A stretch of 64,000 bases of DNA, taken from positions 14,694,001 to 14,758,000 of the forward strand of contig OX377202.1 in the NCBI GenBank assembly GCA_947396885.1. Direction: 5' to 3'. The notes beneath the pieces were generated by a model that ran no database searches, was not told where the DNA came from, and was given only the letters and a program-made list of their open reading frames with translations. This DNA comes from Heligmosomoides polygyrus polygyrus (lineage: Eukaryota > Nematoda > Chromadorea > Rhabditida > Heligmosomidae). Position 1 is the stretch's first letter, and the number at the start of each line of letters is the position of its first letter. The position numbers and the translations under genes were made by a program. This document shows, one piece after another, positions 1 through 12,650 of this stretch.

Positions 1-261
1 ATAGCGGACAAGATGCGCGAAGCTCGCTTACGATGGTACGGCCACGTTCTGCATGGAAAGGAAGACAGCGTCCGCAAGATAGGCCTTGAGTTGGAAGTGT
101 CAGGAAAGCGGCCTAGAGGACGCCCGAAGCAGCGTTGGTCGGATACGTTACACACGGACATGAAAGTAACTGGGGTCCACCCTGATTAAGCGCATGACCG
201 GGAAAGGTGGCGTCATGACACCAGAAGAGCGGACCCCGCGACGAAGCGGGACAGACGCTGA
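1..261 (+). pseudogene. RTE-type non-LTR retrotransposon, 3' end of ORF
   Basis: The first forward frame reads IADKMREARLRWYGHV, the conserved C-terminal tail of RTE-family reverse transcriptase proteins, followed by RGRPKQRWSDTL and, near the end, WRHDTRRADPATKRDRR. The frame is broken by an in-frame TAA at 187-189, where intact copies normally have a glutamine codon (family knowledge). After that stop the family signature continues to a TGA at 259-261. A GAA-rich run (about 260-276) follows and may be the element's 3' tail. The element enters the window from the left, so its length and 5' truncation cannot be judged. It is almost certainly a dead copy. Confidence 0.85.
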
Positions 262-611
262 AGAAGAAGAAGAAGTCGCGGTATGCAACAAGTGGAAAGA
301 TCTGATTTCTCATTACGAAAACAATTGATTCTCAAAGGCGAAAACCGTTTTATTGAGCCTTGTAACAAAATCGAGGCGATTCGGAAACAGAGAGAAACGT
401 CCAATTTTTCAGGACAGCTTGGTTGTGATGCTTATGGCTGGGCTTTTTACAAGAATGTTTGGATGGTTTCTTGTTGTTGCGGATAGAGCCTTCGCCTCTG
501 CATTTCCTCAACAATACGATCAGTGCTGTCACGGCTATTCTGCGTCGATAGGGTCGTGCAGTGTTGCTGTGAGTTTACAAACACATTAATTTGTTCAATA
601 TTTATCAGTAT

Positions 612-1223
612 TCACAGTTTTGCTCGAGCAGCGCTGCCTATGACAGACTGTTGAGAACACAGCCTAACGGGCAAATTCCATTTATGTAAGTAATTCATTG
701 GAAGGAAATACGTGATGTGGACGTCAGAAACTTTGACGAAGCACTGAAATAAACCAAACGGAAATTTGCATAGAGTGCAACTGTGTAACATCAGCATATC
801 TAACAAAAAAAAACAAAGGGTAAAGGTCGATTTAAGGCAATCTTTTCGTGATTTTACACATTTATCATTTATCATTTTACACATTTTACTTATATGGAGG
901 ACAGTGCTTCCCCTATTGCAATAGATTAAATTGCATGCTCCAAAAAAGCTGTTTGTTGCTCTGTCCTCACCTTCTAACCAACTCCGAAGGTAATGGTTAA
1001 CTAACTTCAGCGTTCTGGAATCAAATCGAAATGAGTAAATCTGGCACCACTCATGAGGCGTCAACTTTTCTAAGTGTCTTTTATTAATACGAACGACTAA
1101 TATTTCAGGCATTTCTGATAATGTTACTATTGTTTGCTTATCGGTATCAATTATGTAAGTTTCATATTCTTTGTTTTGCTCTTCTTTTTTTGCGTTTTTT
1201 AAAACTGTGTATACAACGAGCAT
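612..1223 (-). CDS. Unidentified 203-residue open frame, possible exon or relic
   Basis: This is an uninterrupted minus-strand frame of 203 codons, long for this AT-rich DNA. The first roughly 100 residues look protein-like: charged, with a KNAKKEEQNKEYE stretch and a PHEWCQIYSFRFD segment. The second half is Cys/Leu/Phe-rich and looks like read-through of non-coding DNA. I recognise no family, signal peptide or transmembrane pattern. If real, the coding part is probably 5' of about 900 and would need a splice donor. Chance or a decayed transposon fragment remain possible. Confidence 0.2.
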   Translation of the reverse strand: MLVVYTVLKNAKKEEQNKEYETYIIDTDKQTIVTLSEMPEILVVRINKRHLEKLTPHEWCQIYSFRFDSRTLKLVNHYLRSWLEGEDRATNSFFGACNLIYCNRGSTVLHISKMCKMINDKCVKSRKDCLKSTFTLCFFLLDMLMLHSCTLCKFPFGLFQCFVKVSDVHITYFLPMNYLHKWNLPVRLCSQQSVIGSAARAKL

Positions 1224-4200
1224 ATTCTAGTCGGAAACTTCGATCTCTACTGCATGGGAATTAACACTATAGTCACTGTTCTATGCTTCTTGGTGAGCTA
1301 CACTGTGTTTGTGGTTTTGGTGAATACAGCGTAGTCAGCAAAAGAAGGTAATCTCAAGCGCTCAGCAACTCGATCGGAGAGCAGATTGATCACGAGCTAT
1401 ATAAATAGTTGTGGTTCAGCGGCAGAACTCTTAGAGAAAATTAGGGCGCTGACCTCTTCATCAACTCCCACACAACTAATATGGAACTAATGTGTCAATG
1501 ACCCAGGATCATGTGGCACGGAGAGGCAGGCGACATTGCAACAACTGTTCCTCGACACGGCTCCCACCACAGCGAAGGCATGGGTCCCACCACGAAGGAA
1601 ACTACACGTGATTAGATTGGTTGGTTAGCACCGACTTTCCCTTTTTGTCGCCGTTGTCCCTTAAAAGCATGGTAATTAGAAACGTTCAAAATTTCGAGTA
1701 GGAGCCCTACTTCGAGCCTTTTTGCACTCAAGAAATTCTAGAATAATCCGCCTTATTCTATTTTGTCGTCGTCTCCTTCATCAGAGCTTTGAAAATTTAA
1801 TCAGATATGAAAGCTATCTATTTGAAATTTTTTGAAGAGGCATAGAAAACCGAGAGGCAAAAAGAATGTAGGAGCCACAAAAGAGACTCACTTTAGAGTG
1901 GCACGCTTGAGTACACCGTCATCCTCTGCTGGATACGGGAGGATGAATATGAGTCCCTCACCCTTCTATTACCTTTTCGATTCAAACCTATCAGCGCGAA
2001 TGACTCTCAAAGGATTGCGGACACCTAGAATTAACGGAGATGGAGCGCATAGCACTAGCTCGTAGCTTGCGCCGTTTCTCGACATGTGTAGGTTGTGATC
2101 TTTCTAGGCAGGATCAAGTAGTGTACAGCGGATAATTGTACCAAAGGTAAGGGATCCTAATACTCAATCTACGCATCCAAAATAGGGTCTAGGACGAATG
2201 AAACCTGACAGCGCCGAAAGGCAAGGCGGAAAGAAATAATGTAACTCTTGATTAGAGATAAATATCGCTACCCAGCTTAGCTTGAAGCTAGAGGTGAGTG
2301 GATGTACAAAGTCTTCTCATTGGCTCAACAGCGGTAAACTGAGAAGAAGGGGAAACTGCGAGTTTGAAGACATTGTCAATCTCTGCACAGTGAATATGTA
2401 TATTCAATCAATCCTCACGCTATTCTTGATGTCGACGGTCGACGCTGGCAGCAGGTGTTGAGAGTGGAGGAGACGTTAAGTCCTTGATGTGTCATCTCGG
2501 CTTTTTGTTGTGCTTTTATACAGTCTTGGGTCGAGCTCGAGCAAAGCAATGTCAGTATAATCTTTAAACAAAACGTCTGATCAGCAAGCAGATAACTTAA
2601 GCAAAACTAAATCGAGGATGAATTCTTTTCTGACTGCTTTGTACAGTTTTGCTCTTCGCGACATTGCATGGCATGCTCCGAAATTCGAAGCCTCCCACAC
2701 TAGTAGGCAGATTGAAGGGAGTAGTAAAAACGCCTAGATGCTAACACGATCGATCAGTTGATGCATCAGACATTATAATGGTTAGCTCGAACGTGAAATC
2801 GAACTCAAGCGTGCTGAGTACGCAATCTGCCATTCTGTTATGACACGACAGTAGTTCATGAAATCGTTTGGTAAGAGTATCGTTAATAATTTCAATTTCA
2901 GGGACTAGTAGCCATTGTAAAATGCAATGTGGCAGCATATAAAAAACGACATGTCGCTATGCTCTCCTTAAGAGATAGATACCATTTGGATGAGAACATT
3001 CGCAGTGGAAAGTATCTGTTTCCCGTTGCAGTCAACGACGTTCTATGTCGAGTTCGTTACTTTTAATTATATTAATTATTGTGCTACTTATGGGTGTGAT
3101 TCATCTTTGGTCCACGATTTGAGCCAAAGTTCTGTGTAAATTAAACCTTTACAAACTGCTGCTAGTTACTTTTGGAAATCAGTATTCCTCTAGAGCGTCA
3201 AATATATGTAACGGTAAACACATAAGTTTCCGATTCTTGAGTATCGATATTATTGCGTGTTTCCCCAATAGAACTCTTGATGAACAGGGCCACTTAACTT
3301 AACCTTTTCCAGCTAAACATGCGTTTGAATATTAAGCTGTGGCTTTCTCTAAGGTAAGATTTCTTCTTCGAACATAAGACGCATTATTCATTGCAACCTT
3401 CTTCAAGTGCCTTAGCCTAGGCATCAAAATCCCGCCGGCGTTCTCTACCGTTTATGTGTCACATTGGTCAACGATCACTATATTCCTGTTGTTTACTGTC
3501 AGGGCTCAAAAGATACCCTGGTGCCAGAGTTAGAAAAGGAGTAGAAACATGTCGGGAATTGTGTTCGCGACTCTATCACTTTCTCCAATCGTCGTTCTTC
3601 GTTCCTGACGTTCTTGACGGTATGCCTTCACTTCGATGCTCTTCTCGACAAAAGATCCAAACTTCCCATTTTTTGGTTGCGTCGATATGTAAATACGAAC
3701 TTTGAGATGGACACGTTCCTAAGGATGAGCGATTATAACTAAGTAAATAAATAAAGAAGCGAGAGACGGGAGACGACCGAAATTCTTTAGACCTTCTTAC
3801 AGTTAGAACCATCGCGAAGTTCCTAGGTCACTATGAACGATTTTTTGGTATTCAGTTACCATTTAATGGCAGAGTAGAATCCAAGAAGCACATTAACAAA
3901 TTAGATCACAATAGGAATCAAAGGAAATCTGACAACAAGGCATGAATATCGTTAAAATTTTGTTCTGTTTTGGTAAGTGAATAGGGCTTAGTGCTACCCG
4001 AGCCCCAACTCCAAATACAATCCACTTGTAACGAGTGATAAGACGCGTCTCCGATTTAAAGTTGCTTTTTCGGGACCCATGGCACCAGTGGAAATCAAGT
4101 ACGGTTAACCCTCGATGGATATAACTTTACTCGCTTTTTAGAACGGATCTCTGCGAAGTTCGATGTGACCCCCGTTACAACACATTAAGGGCGTAATTCT

Positions 4201-6052
4201 GCTCCTAACGGAAGTTGAAGGCGAGCAAGGCTTGACCGCCTTTATAATCAGAACTAGTGCACCGTTCACTGTCATGAGGCGCACCTATGAGGCAATGTGT
4301 TCGATGCATCTCAAGCTCTCTGACCGTGTGCCTGGCCCGCGAAGTATTCATAGTCTGTAATATACCGAGCACAGTATAGAATCATTAGCTGCCGTAAGCA
4401 GGAAGAGTCGGTTCAAACTCAAAACTAGGTTTTGAAACTTTATTCATTTTCTTTATCATATTACTCAAAGCAAGGTTTTTCAAATCATTCTTAACCCTAG
4501 AGCGTCCGGCACAGATGCTTTTTGCTGTTACAGGATGTTTTGTGGCTATCAAAAGTCATGACGGGATCAGAAGGACCAGAACCTGGATCGTTTGGTTTTC
4601 GACCGGGATGTCAGTCCACTACACCAACAGCACTGTTTGAACGCATGCAGCATCACGATATCAGATGAGTGGTGATAGACCATTGCAACGAGAACATCGC
4701 GGATGTTGCATGGGATCAGTCAGCGCTAGTTGTCTTGTGAGCTAGAGACCTGTTCGATAAGAAGTGAATGGGGGTTTGTGTCTTACCTGGCACAAGAGTT
4801 TTCATTGCAGCCATCATGTAACATGAGGTTGCTCAGTTCTTTATTGATCGCGTCCGGTTATCTCTTGGTAATCGTTGTATCTTACACATATTTGTTATAA
4901 CTCTCTTACTACAGAGAGCGTCTGTGAAGACAAGGGCAGAATTAATAACCTGAAATTATTCTATGTCTTTACACTGTATTCATTGTTTATTTGTTGTCAT
5001 TTAGTCACTGTCTGCTATTTTAGATAAATATGCACATAAAAGAGTGAAGAAGAACAGGCTCTGGTTAAGACACAACTCGCTTTGAAACCCGGATTTTTGC
5101 TGGCCTTCTCAAACGAGTTATAAGCTGTAACACCTTGTTAGATTAATCGCAACAAACCGGTAGCATTTGGAACTGAAAGTTGTAATTTACACTGTTTAAT
5201 TTATGAGCGGCCGCCGTTTGCATATCTCTACACTTACGATTTGTTAGTTTTCAGAGGTGGAATCTCGTCATGTACAAGGGATGTAAAAATATACTCCAAT
5301 AGTTCACGAGTACTGATCGCTCAAATGCTGTCGACTACCAAACTGCTGTTAATTGCTTTCCTTGGAAGAGACGTTAAAACTGTAAAAGTTTTACTTTAAT
5401 TAAAATGGTTGATACTGTACGATAATGTGAACATTTGAAGCAAAAAATCGAAAACGGCGGAAACTTTCGGTCTGACGTAATACCGTTTCAGGGAATTTCG
5501 GTACTACTCGTTATGTACTCGGTGTTTTTCACAAGCATTCCTCTTGGTCACGATACGACGCACTTGAGCCATGCATATGATTTGGTTAGCTCATGTTTTT
5601 TTCTGAGTTATTACTGCTATTCGCTCTGAGAAACACTTTCAGATGACTGCTTATCAACGAGTGTTTTTCGGATTAACGCTGTCAATAAGAAGCCAGAAAT
5701 TCGACAGCCTTCTCAGACGTAGGAGGAGGTGCAGTCGCGTTGTGGAGAATCAGCCTCAAGCAACAAACTACTACAACGACATCAAAATAATGTGGGCTTA
5801 AATAGCCTGAAATTTCCTGGCGATTGAATAACATCAGTTTTGTTTCTTTGGAAATAAATGTGTCGATATAGGACGTCGATGAATTTTAAATCTTGCAGTT
5901 TTGTTGATAAAATTACGAAGCGATGGGAGCACCGGAAAGTAAGAGTTCAGGAGCAGATATTTGATTCATGGAGAAAACGGAGAAGAAGAAAGGGCTAAAA
6001 CACGGGTAATAGACCAAGAGCTCCAAAGAAACAAAACTCGAAGCCCTTTCTC
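1224..6052. other. Long stretch without recognisable gene
   Basis: I see AT-rich non-coding DNA with only short scattered frames on both strands and no splice-consistent exon series, RNA gene or clear repeat boundary. A minus-strand frame at 2741-2938 looks mildly protein-like but has no supporting neighbour. Confidence 0.5.
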
Positions 6053-7725
6053 ACAAGGGAAGGATACTAGGTGTCCATGGGACTTTGAGTTGAGACGTAC
6101 ATCTCTGGATGCGGCTTCAAACGCTGATTCCAATTATGTGCTTTGTTTCTGTGCTGTGCTCATCTGTGAACGGAGTTATGGACCATTTTCGAAGCAGGTT
6201 TCTTTGCCCTCTAGGTCAACGCGTAACGGGCCGCGGGCCGGGTCAGAGAGAACGAGCTCAAGTATGGTTGAAAGGGCGCTGCAGGACGAGCAGTGGTGGC
6301 GCAGGGTGTAGATGGGCGGCTTGTTGCGACGGGGTGACTTATGGTTCGAGTTCCCTGTGCTGCAGGATTTTTGCAGTGCCACGACCAACCAAAGCTCTCT
6401 ATGTCAAATGGCGACTTTTGGGCAAAATCGATTACCATGATCCCACCACCCATACTTGCAAGTGGGTGATCAGCGCCTTAAATAACACCCTTGGACGAAT
6501 TCCGACACACGGAGTCGGTTAGGACCTGCCGACTTATCTTCCAAACTATGTTCTCACCAGCTGTTGTGTTGGCGTGCCTTTTGGAGGCTTGCCTTTGTCC
6601 TTCAGATACTTCACGCGTTCCTACAAGGCAAGAGAAGAAAATGACCAGCAGTTTAGCACCCATCTTGCATCTTGAGATACGCAATGCGGGAGCATCGAGG
6701 TAGAGGATGAAGAAGGTATCAATGCGGAATCAGAAGAGGATCAGAAGAGAATGTGTCAGCGGCATTCAAACGTTGCTCTTTCTCGACAGCTGGAAGCCAT
6801 TCAAAGATCTCGAAACCATTTCATCAGTTTTTGTAGATTCTGCTAGAGTGAAAGTGATGAACATTCCGGTAGAAACAACATCAGAAATACAACCATCAGA
6901 CGTAAATTCCTTCTTGCCATTCAAAAGCATATACAAACGATTCACCTCCCATGTATTGACACACGGAATAAAGCTCTCACCTCACTCCCGCGACGCAATT
7001 CTTCGAGTTGTATCGCTGATTTACACTCAATTTTCTGCCCCCAGATTCAGAACTTTTCTCACGTATTCATGGTACGCTGCAGGATACCTGCACACTCACC
7101 CTGGGACGTATGATACACCAATTCATTATTGTTTCTACTGACATCGTATAGCACTGCTCTTACAGCGGCTGCACTGTATTTTTTATCCGCTGCGTCATTC
7201 CCAACAGCTGTTATGTTTTGAATATTTTGTAGTGTTATTTCACAGTTGCTAGTGCAACGCATTGTTTGTCTTCTCATCATGCTTTAGCAACTATTCATGA
7301 TAAATTGTATGTTCGTGCCACTATGGATTTGTCAGTTTGAAGACAAGTCCTTTCTGGTAACCTTTTCCGTAGCAATTTGACATAAAAAGCTTTGGTTGAT
7401 CATGGCAGATCTTTTTTAGGAAGTGCAGAAATCCTGCACCACAGGGGACCCGGACCATAAACAACCTCGCAACACGCCGCCCCTCTACACCTGCGCCACC
7501 ACTGCTCTTCTGGCAGTTTCTACCCTACTTGAGCTCGCTCTCTTGTGACTGGCCCGCTCTGACTGAACCTAGAGGGCAAAGGAGCCTGCTAAATGGTCCA
7601 TAACTCCGTTCACAGATGCGCACAGCAGAAACAGAATATATATTTAGAATCAGCGTTCGTAGGGGCATCCAGTGGTTTACGTCACATGTCAAAGTCCCAT
7701 GGTCACCTAGTATCCTTCCCTTGTC
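6053..7725. repeat. Foldback element with ~330-bp inverted arms
   Basis: The sequence from 6053 to about 6390 reappears inverted at about 7405-7725. Both arms begin at the outside with ACAAGGGAAGGATACTAGGT and share further blocks up to a GCAGGATTTYTGCA core. Arm identity looks moderate to high with small indels. Inside the left arm, 6295-6370, is a tRNA-like pair of boxes: GTGGCGCAGGG (A-box-like) and GGTTCGAGTTCCC (B-box-like). The 1-kb centre is unrelated to the arms and contains a 144-codon frame. A related fragment lies at about 29880-30060. Non-autonomous foldback transposon is the best explanation; no target duplication was resolved. Confidence 0.7.
6707..7141 (+). CDS. Unidentified 144-residue frame inside the foldback element
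   Basis: This frame is open from an ATG to a TGA between the two inverted arms. The second half (SRDAILRVVSLIYTQFSAPR and onward to a TYSWYAAGYLH segment) has a protein-like rhythm with amphipathic spacing. I cannot assign it to a family with certainty. Its position suggests either cargo captured by the foldback element or a remnant of the parental transposon's own gene. There is no intron signal and no second coding segment nearby. Confidence 0.22.
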   Translation: MKKVSMRNQKRIRRECVSGIQTLLFLDSWKPFKDLETISSVFVDSARVKVMNIPVETTSEIQPSDVNSFLPFKSIYKRFTSHVLTHGIKLSPHSRDAILRVVSLIYTQFSAPRFRTFLTYSWYAAGYLHTHPGTYDTPIHYCFY

Positions 7726-8328
7726 AGTAGTAGACTATTTTAGGTAGAGTTCGTCACACATATCCAAGAAACTTCTTGAAGTAAAAGCACGTGTCCTATT
7801 ACTTCATTGCGAAGAGATATTTTTAATCACTCGAAGATCTTTATCTGTGCGAAAGGGAGAGAATCGGATGATAATTGGAGCAGTCTGCAGAACCACTTTC
7901 CTCTTCTAAATCGGAATCGTCGTACTGTTGTGCCAACACTCCGATACTTTCTTCTGTTTACTACCTGGTTGAGGAAGTTATCCAACCACTCAGCAGGAAA
8001 CCAGATCTTCAATTTACATAAATCGGCCGCCATATTATCCTGCCCTTGCAGGCTTCATCTTCTTCAGAGCCGTTCCGGTTTCCTTTACGGTGATCTTGTG
8101 GATATCGTGGACATAAGCCACAGAAGGGATGGCCGGATGAGGAAATTCCATAGTGGAAATTTTCAAAGTAATCACGCTATCGCTTCAGCGTCTTTTTGTG
8201 ATCTGTCAGATATCCTCGGTTTAGCGATAGCAGGTTGGTACAAATATCGCTCACTATCGTGCGACTCGATCTTTCGGTAAACATTGTTGTAATGAGTGAC
8301 TTCTGCTGCAAACGCCACGGCTTTTTTT

Positions 8329-8391
8329 GCCGATAACTGGCGGAAGTATCATGGGCCGTCTTTGCCCCTGATACTTCCGCCAGTTATCGGC
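8329..8391. repeat. Perfect 23-bp inverted repeat (hairpin)
   Basis: GCCGATAACTGGCGGAAGTA... at 8329-8351 is repeated exactly in inverse at 8369-8391, with a 17-base loop. It is preceded by a T run and followed by TGTTTTG. It could be a very small MITE or a relic foldback; no gene is adjacent. Confidence 0.8.
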
Positions 8392-8849
8392 TGTTTTGTC
8401 GTTTAGAAACACATGGTAAAGTGACTTCTTCTTTAGGACCTTCGCTTTCACATCGCCCGTCTATGTCTGCTTGTCGACTTTGCGTCGCCCAGGCTTCATA
8501 GTGCCGAGCGCCGAACTTGAAGCTTGATGTATCGCGTGGGTTGCTTTCTTTCAAGTTCCATCGACACTCGCGAGTATTGGTAACCTTACGCGAGAAATCA
8601 CAGCCGCTCCCTTCTCTTTCATTCGCTACCATTTGATTCTTGCAGTACCGCATCGCACAACCTGCTCCAGCCTCGGAGGGGGAGAGAGGTTCGATCGCGA
8701 TCCTTCACAAGGACAAAGTCTATCTAAGACCTGAAACTCCCACCATAGTACGAGATGAGGAGCCGCGTTTTCGGAAGACGGTGCTCACAATGGTGAGGTT
8801 ATTCCGTATACTAGCATACGCTCACCTTCGGCATTAGAGACTTGTATCC

Positions 8850-9625
8850 GAAGCCATCATGACAGCTGTACCCGTCCTTTCGTGGTCGTGCGGGCCCCAA
8901 CGCAATCGCCATTCGTTTCTTTCTCTCGAAATCGTCATCCATGATGTTAGTATAGCTCGATTGGAATAACGACTACGACCGTCAGCTGAACTAGAATTTG
9001 GCAACAAACGCTGCCCTTCGATGTTTTCGCCATCTCGTTGGAGATCTTCCTAGAATACGCTTGCGATTGGAATCCACTCCGCTGTTCTTCTTGTCCAGCG
9101 TACTTCGCGTGACATGATCGGCCCATCGATGCTTCATCTTCGATGCGTATTCCGCCGGGTCTCTTAGTCGTGACATCGTGCGTAAATCGGAACTGTGAAG
9201 GCCAGCTCGGTGTTGTGATAGCCGGCTGAACTTGAGAAGACATCTTTCGAGCGCTCTGTGAGTAGGACGCAAGGACTTTGACGTGGACGCAGTGTCAGCC
9301 CACGTTTCGGCGGCGTAACAGGGCGCGAGGAGAATTGTCGAATCGAACAGGTGGGCGCTTAGATCATGATCCGAGAGCTGGTCGGTGGCCTCTTTAGGAG
9401 ACCCATAGGTCGACCACGCAGCCTTCCTCCTTCTTAATAGTTCCTCCTTCATATCGTTGTCCATGTTGATGTTATTTCCGTCAAAGAAGAGCCTCCAATA
9501 TTGATCTGGTCTCCCTCGCACCAGGCATTCTTCATTAACTGTGATTTTTTCGGTTTATTCGCAGTCCGATTTTCATCCCTACTTCGTTGAGCTTTTTCAG
9601 CATCGTTTCGCTTCAGAAGTCGCCC
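8850..9625 (-). pseudogene. RTE-type LINE, C-terminal ORF fragment
   Basis: On the minus strand the frame gives NINMDNDMKEELLRRRKAAW, then ATDQLSDHDLSAHLFDSTIL, CYAAETWADT, THRALERCLLKFSR, SDLRTMSRLRDPAEY and KMKHRWADHVTR. This is the typical order of the thumb and C-terminal part of RTE-family reverse transcriptases. An upstream piece in another frame (KSQLMKNAWCEGDQINIGGSS) belongs to the same protein, so at least one frameshift lies near 9480-9520. A terminal stop falls at 8991, and degenerate tail sequence may run on to about 8850. The catalytic core is missing, so it is a dead fragment. Confidence 0.85.
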
Positions 9626-9810
9626 TCCGCGTGTAGGCAGAGGGCTAACGCCACCAACGGCCCAACTTCCGTCGTCCCTAACTCTGCGCAGAGTTGTATT
9701 GAGGTCGAGATATTTGCATTTTGTTGTTTCCGACAAAGAGGCGATTCTGCCCATATACAACTCTTCGGCCGTTCCGACCTACCGTTGAGATAGTTTCCTG
9801 GTAAGACAAT
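9626..9810. repeat. Single arm of a repeat also found at 29.6-30.2 kb
   Basis: The block from GGCAGAGGGCTAAYGCC through the run ending TTTCCTGGTAAGACAAT matches both arms of the foldback element at 29594-30242 with scattered substitutions. Only one arm is present here, directly abutting the RTE fragment. Confidence 0.6.
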
Positions 9811-9829
9811 GTCGGAGAGATGGGATTCA

Positions 9830-11950
9830 ACTATCGTATTCGAAAAAAATAGCCTTTTTCTCAACCGCAGGGAATGTGCATACCTCAAATCACCGTCTCC
9901 ACTTGACCGTGCTGAACCAGCAATTGCTACCAGTTAACATTATCATGGCTGGTACAAGTTTTTGTGAGTTGCAGTGGATAATGGATCGAAAAATTACTTT
10001 GTGGAAGGCATACCATGTTGCAGGACTGCATTGGGTGCCACATTTGTTTAATTTTGGGAAGGTTAAACCCAATTCAGGCATTGATATTGTTTACACAACA
10101 ACTAGTAATAGTAATGTATAAACATTTTTCTGCTTTAATTAACTATCTTGCTAATTAGATTTTACACCATATAAAATAGATAGCCCTTCCATAATATAGT
10201 CATCGCTTTCCGCGTTTTGATGAATTTTCTCGGGTTTCGCAAAAGGATTTCTTTGGCCATGATTGACGAGGCTTTTTATGGTCACACCGTACAGGAGTAT
10301 AGAAAGAAAACTGCAAAAAATATTAGAAGAAAGTGAACGATTTCACGCTGCAAAAATGATGCGTATTGTTCAACGCGCGCATCTGCTAACGAAGCGAGAA
10401 TGCTGCGCATGATCGTCAATATGTTGAAAATTTAATAGCTTTTAGCGAAACTACTGCATCACGAAGGCACCCATATGCAACAAAATGTGGAAAAAATGAT
10501 GCAGGTGTAATTTTCAAGCTCTTATATAAAAACAGCCGCTGCTTACCATTGCGGTAATGGGAACATAACAAAAGAAGCCCTCAACAAGAAAGCAATGGGA
10601 GGAACTATGGCATCATCTGGTAGACAGAATAGCAAAACATTGCAGTGCAACCACGTGGTCTGATTAAGTGCTCATTTTTATGTCATCAGGTATTATTTTT
10701 TTACGCTTTTCCAAACAAACATACATGCAGCTTTTAACAGGGAGCCTACTGAGCACTTCGAAACGAGGGCGATCTCATCTGGCGATCATGTTTTGCAAAC
10801 TATGGCTTTGTTTTCTTTAACACTCGTCTCTACCGTTAGACTTTCCTTCTATAATTGTTGCTCGTATAAAAAACAACAAATTCTTTAGGAGAACGGCACT
10901 TTACTATGCTAGAACTGCTAGAACTACCACTAAATATTTAAATTAAATCATACCGTTTCTCTAAAGCATTGTCGATCCTCGTGTTATTGAAAATATTTGT
11001 CGAGTTCCGCAAAAAAATTTATTTCCCCACAATTGCCACAGCTCCTTATGGTGACAATACACAAGAACACTAAAATAAATCCTCGCAAAAATACATCATT
11101 GAGAAGAAAGTGAATGAATACAGCAAACAGTTGCGTATTATCTTGGTTGAAAGTCTGCGCTCGTGAAGTCGTTGGCCTCGTTCACGTAGTGGACTGTTGA
11201 TTAGGTAGAGTCGCCCACACTTCTTCATCCCTTTATCTTTAAGCTTTATTTAGAACTTTTGAACCGAATATTCATTTAAAACTGGCGTTCTCTAGAAAAA
11301 CAAGAGTGAACTATCGACAAAAACAAGATCGAACTATCGAAAGTTGCAAACAAATTATTGATTCTTACACACCATTGCCAAGAATTTTACCAATGGAAGA
11401 GATCAATTAATCATCATTGATCATCAATTAGCAAATATGTATTATATTTCAGAGAATGTGCACCATTAAGGGAGGGCAAGGCTTCTTTATCGATAGGTTG
11501 CAAAAATCTCCCCTGCTTTTCAAGTTAGTTTCTGACCTATTTCTTAATACTTTTTGAAGTGGTGGTGGTACTGGGCCGTTCGATCTCAGCCCTGCCTCCC
11601 AATTTACAAAAGAAGCAGACAGATTGTGTCTAATAACATCGGTTACAAGATAGACCCCGTTGAACAGACACACGACGAAGACATTTTTTCTTTATTCGAC
11701 TCGTGTCCTATGGGCGCTCAGGACATGACGACGCAAAGTGATTGCCATCACAGAATATGCTTTATTTCTTCTCAGGCAAATCTCTGGTGCGACCAACGGC
11801 AAACCGACGAGATCGAGTTAGCCCGCTTTCGTTCGGCATGGAGAATGGGTGGGGTCGGGGGATCACGGTGCCATAGGTGAGGCGTCTTACCTCTTGAGGT
11901 CTGGCGGTTGTTCATTCGGTTCACAAACACCTCGGTCTGCGGTCCACTGC
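9830..11950. other. Non-coding AT-rich stretch with a diverged direct repeat
   Basis: No exon or RNA gene is convincing. Two segments, about 10215-10370 and 10980-11155, look like diverged direct copies (both run from a GTTTTGATGAATTTTCTCG-like start through a GAAGAAAGTGAA block to GCGTATT), suggesting an old tandem or transposon duplication. Confidence 0.4.
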
Positions 11951-11957
11951 CACATGA

Positions 11958-12402
11958 ACTGGTCACCAGTTGCAACGATGGTCACTGCACAGCACACACA
12001 GGATCCGACGCCGATGGCGGATAATTCGGATCCGTGACTTTCTACAAACCCATATTAAAGGGCACAGTGGGATAACGGCATTTTTCAAGCCCTGATCTCG
12101 GGGAGATTCGAGTAGGAGTGGTTTCAGCAGGCCATTTTCGAATGATTTCGATGACTTTTGGATCGTCTAAAGGGTGTCCAAGTGGGGTATGATTTTCCGA
12201 TTATAAACAGTCATCGGAATCAATCGAAAATGGCCTGCTGAAACCACCCCTGTCCGAATCTCCTAAAGATCGGAACTTGAAAAATGTCGTTATCCCACTG
12301 AGTCCTTTATCGGAGGTTTGTAGAAGATCATGGATCCGAATTATCCGTCATCGGCGTCGGATCCGATGTGTGCTGTGCAGTGACCATCGTTGCCGCTGGC
12401 CA
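11958..12402. repeat. Foldback palindrome, arms ~200 bp
   Basis: The left arm runs from TTGCAACGATGGTCACTGCA through GGATCCGA and GGATAACGGCATTTTTCAAG to GGCCATTTTCGAATGATTTC. The right arm repeats these in reverse order and complement through 12402. The central spacer is short (about 12160-12215). Arms differ by scattered substitutions and small indels, so the element is not very young. No coding sequence and no clear target duplication. Confidence 0.8.
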
Positions 12403-12424
12403 AAGGAGGCCATACTGATCACCA

Positions 12425-12650
12425 GCTGCAACGATTACAAAAATCACGGATGGTGTCTCTTTCCTGTTCCCCTAACTTTTCGTCCCTTTCAACGAAAATC
12501 TGGTCTGGTGAATGGCACCTTATCTGAATTATCCTGAGATCCGCACTTTTGAAATAAGTTACGGATGGTGTCCGTTTTTACTTTTCGTCCTTTTCAACGA
12601 ACATCCGGCCTGATGAAACCATAAAAAGATCACAGTTGGTGCCCTTTTTA
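12425..12650. repeat. Degenerate tandem repeat, ~110-bp unit
   Basis: The motif ACGGATGGTGTCYSTTT followed by ACTTTTCGTCCYTTTCAACG and a CTGGTSTGATGAA-like end occurs at about 12440 and again at about 12560, with a weaker third start at 12640 (CAGTTGGTGCCC). It may belong to the neighbouring palindrome. Confidence 0.45.

Noticed and set aside
7807..8280. 157-codon plus frame
   Set aside because: Low-complexity, no conserved motif, flanked by repeats; likely chance.
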